Position numbers and translations under genes: made by a program. From assembly GCA_014378285.1 (NCBI GenBank), contig JACMNZ010000299.1:1-7046 (forward strand): a stretch of 7,046 nucleotides of DNA, written 5' to 3'. The notes below the pieces were generated by a model. The model was not told where the DNA came from. It did no database searches and saw only the letters and a program-made list of their open reading frames with translations. Shown one piece after another: positions 6,589-7,046 of the stretch (its first letter is position 1; each line of letters begins with the position of its first letter). Source of the stretch: Pseudopedobacter sp. GTDB taxonomy: Bacteria > Bacteroidota > Bacteroidia > Sphingobacteriales > Sphingobacteriaceae.

Positions 6589-6797
6589 AAAATCTTTTGT
6601 TTAGTTAAGTTTTAAATAAAATCAATTTGAAAATAAAAATCTAAAGTAAAGTAAATCAATTTAAAATACCCTTCTTTTTTTTATTGTTTATCAAGATTAT
6701 TACGAATTAGTTTTAGGAAATCTACTATTTTTAGGCTAAAATTTGTATAATCTTATCAAAAACAATATATTCTCTAAATTAAACTATCAAAGAAAAC
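6589..6797. promoter_or_regulatory. Divergent intergenic region between two amino acid carrier genes
   Basis: This 209-bp AT-rich stretch must hold the promoters of the permease (leftward) and the symporter (rightward). For the rightward gene, TTTG at 6742-6745 and a degenerate TATATTCT at 6766-6773, 20 nt apart, are a possible weak promoter. For the leftward gene only a near match (TACTTTAG on the minus strand, 6648-6641) is seen and no -33 box. A 13-bp palindrome and a 10-bp direct repeat in this region are listed among the findings. No small gene is convincing here. Confidence 0.4.
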
Positions 6798-7046
6798 ATG
6801 AACTCAAAATTATTAAAAGCGTTGTTTTTATTTCTATCCTTTATCAGTTTGTCAAACATTTGTTTTGCTGAGGGGATTGATGAAAAAATAAATAAAGGAT
6901 TTGCACCAATAGCTGATGCTTGGGAGACCTTAGTTTTTACATCAATTCCTATAACAGACAAACTTTCAATACCAATAGTACTTATTGTATTGATTGGTGG
7001 AGCATTGTTTTTTACATTCTATTTTTCGTTTGTAAACATTAGGAAG
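6798..7046 (+). CDS. Alanine/glycine:cation symporter family protein (5' part, runs off the window)
   Basis: An open frame of 83 codons begins with ATG at 6798-6800 and has no stop before the window edge. Residues 1-24 look like a signal peptide (K4, K7, hydrophobic core L5-F23, cleavage likely after C-F-A at 22-24), as seen in many Bacteroidota members of this family. Residues 28-52 (I-D-E-K-I-N ... P-I-A-D-A-W ... I-P-I) and the hydrophobic segment I58-F77 followed by F-V-N-I-R-K (78-83) match the start of AGCS-family carriers, in which the first helix leads to an F-x-x-I-R motif. These proteins import alanine or glycine with Na+ (or H+). Only about a sixth of the expected protein is present, so the family call is from N-terminal pattern alone. 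It is divergent from the permease, pairing two amino acid carriers around one control region. Confidence 0.7.
   Translation, partial: MNSKLLKALFLFLSFISLSNICFAEGIDEKINKGFAPIADAWETLVFTSIPITDKLSIPIVLIVLIGGALFFTFYFSFVNIRK

Noticed and set aside
6641..6648. TACTTTAG (minus strand) as -7 element of the permease promoter
   Set aside because: One base off consensus and no TTTG box at a suitable distance; in such AT-rich DNA this is not enough to call a promoter.
6779..6961. Minus-strand open frame of 60 codons
   Set aside because: Antisense to the better-supported symporter N-terminus at 6798; no family resemblance.

Overview
The window is AT-rich and looks like a chromosomal segment of a Bacteroidota bacterium, most likely Sphingobacteriaceae (Pedobacter-like). 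This rests on three things: the protein families, two promoters of the Bacteroidota type (TAnnTTTG -7 element), and the near absence of Shine-Dalgarno sequences. The organism assignment is an inference from general familiarity, not from a search.

Layout, left to right. (a) Positions 1-815, plus strand: the 3' end of an inositol-monophosphatase-family gene, then, 3 nt later, a small membrane-anchored haem-binding (CxxCH) protein. (b) Positions 855-3376, minus strand: a two-gene metal-homeostasis operon. A DtxR/MntR-type regulator overlaps by 4 nt (ATGA) an Nramp-type Mn/Fe transporter that carries an extra C-terminal universal-stress-protein domain. A 16-bp near-perfect inverted repeat sits in the regulator's promoter and is a good candidate for its own operator. 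(c) Positions 3522-5029, plus strand: an Lrp/AsnC regulator followed 26 nt later by a LacI/GalR regulator. The Lrp gene has a clear Bacteroidota promoter and is divergent from the metal operon. (d) Positions 5053-5085: a strong hairpin terminator between convergent genes. (e) Positions 5110-6588, minus strand: an APC-superfamily amino acid permease. (f) From 6798 to the window edge, plus strand: the first 83 codons of a second amino acid carrier, probably an alanine/glycine:cation symporter, divergent from the permease.

How the parts work together. The metal operon reads as a self-contained circuit: the regulator senses Mn(II) or Fe(II), represses its own promoter and, through translational coupling, limits the importer. 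The USP domain may add an ATP-linked or stress-linked input to transport. The right half has an amino-acid theme (Lrp-family regulator, APC permease, AGCS symporter), but no direct regulatory link between these genes can be shown from the sequence. The LacI regulator's target is not evident here. I see no mobile element, CRISPR array, RNA gene or phage feature. No gap between genes exceeds about 210 bp. The most distinctive item is the Nramp-USP fusion with its regulator and candidate operator; I do not see a wholly unknown system.
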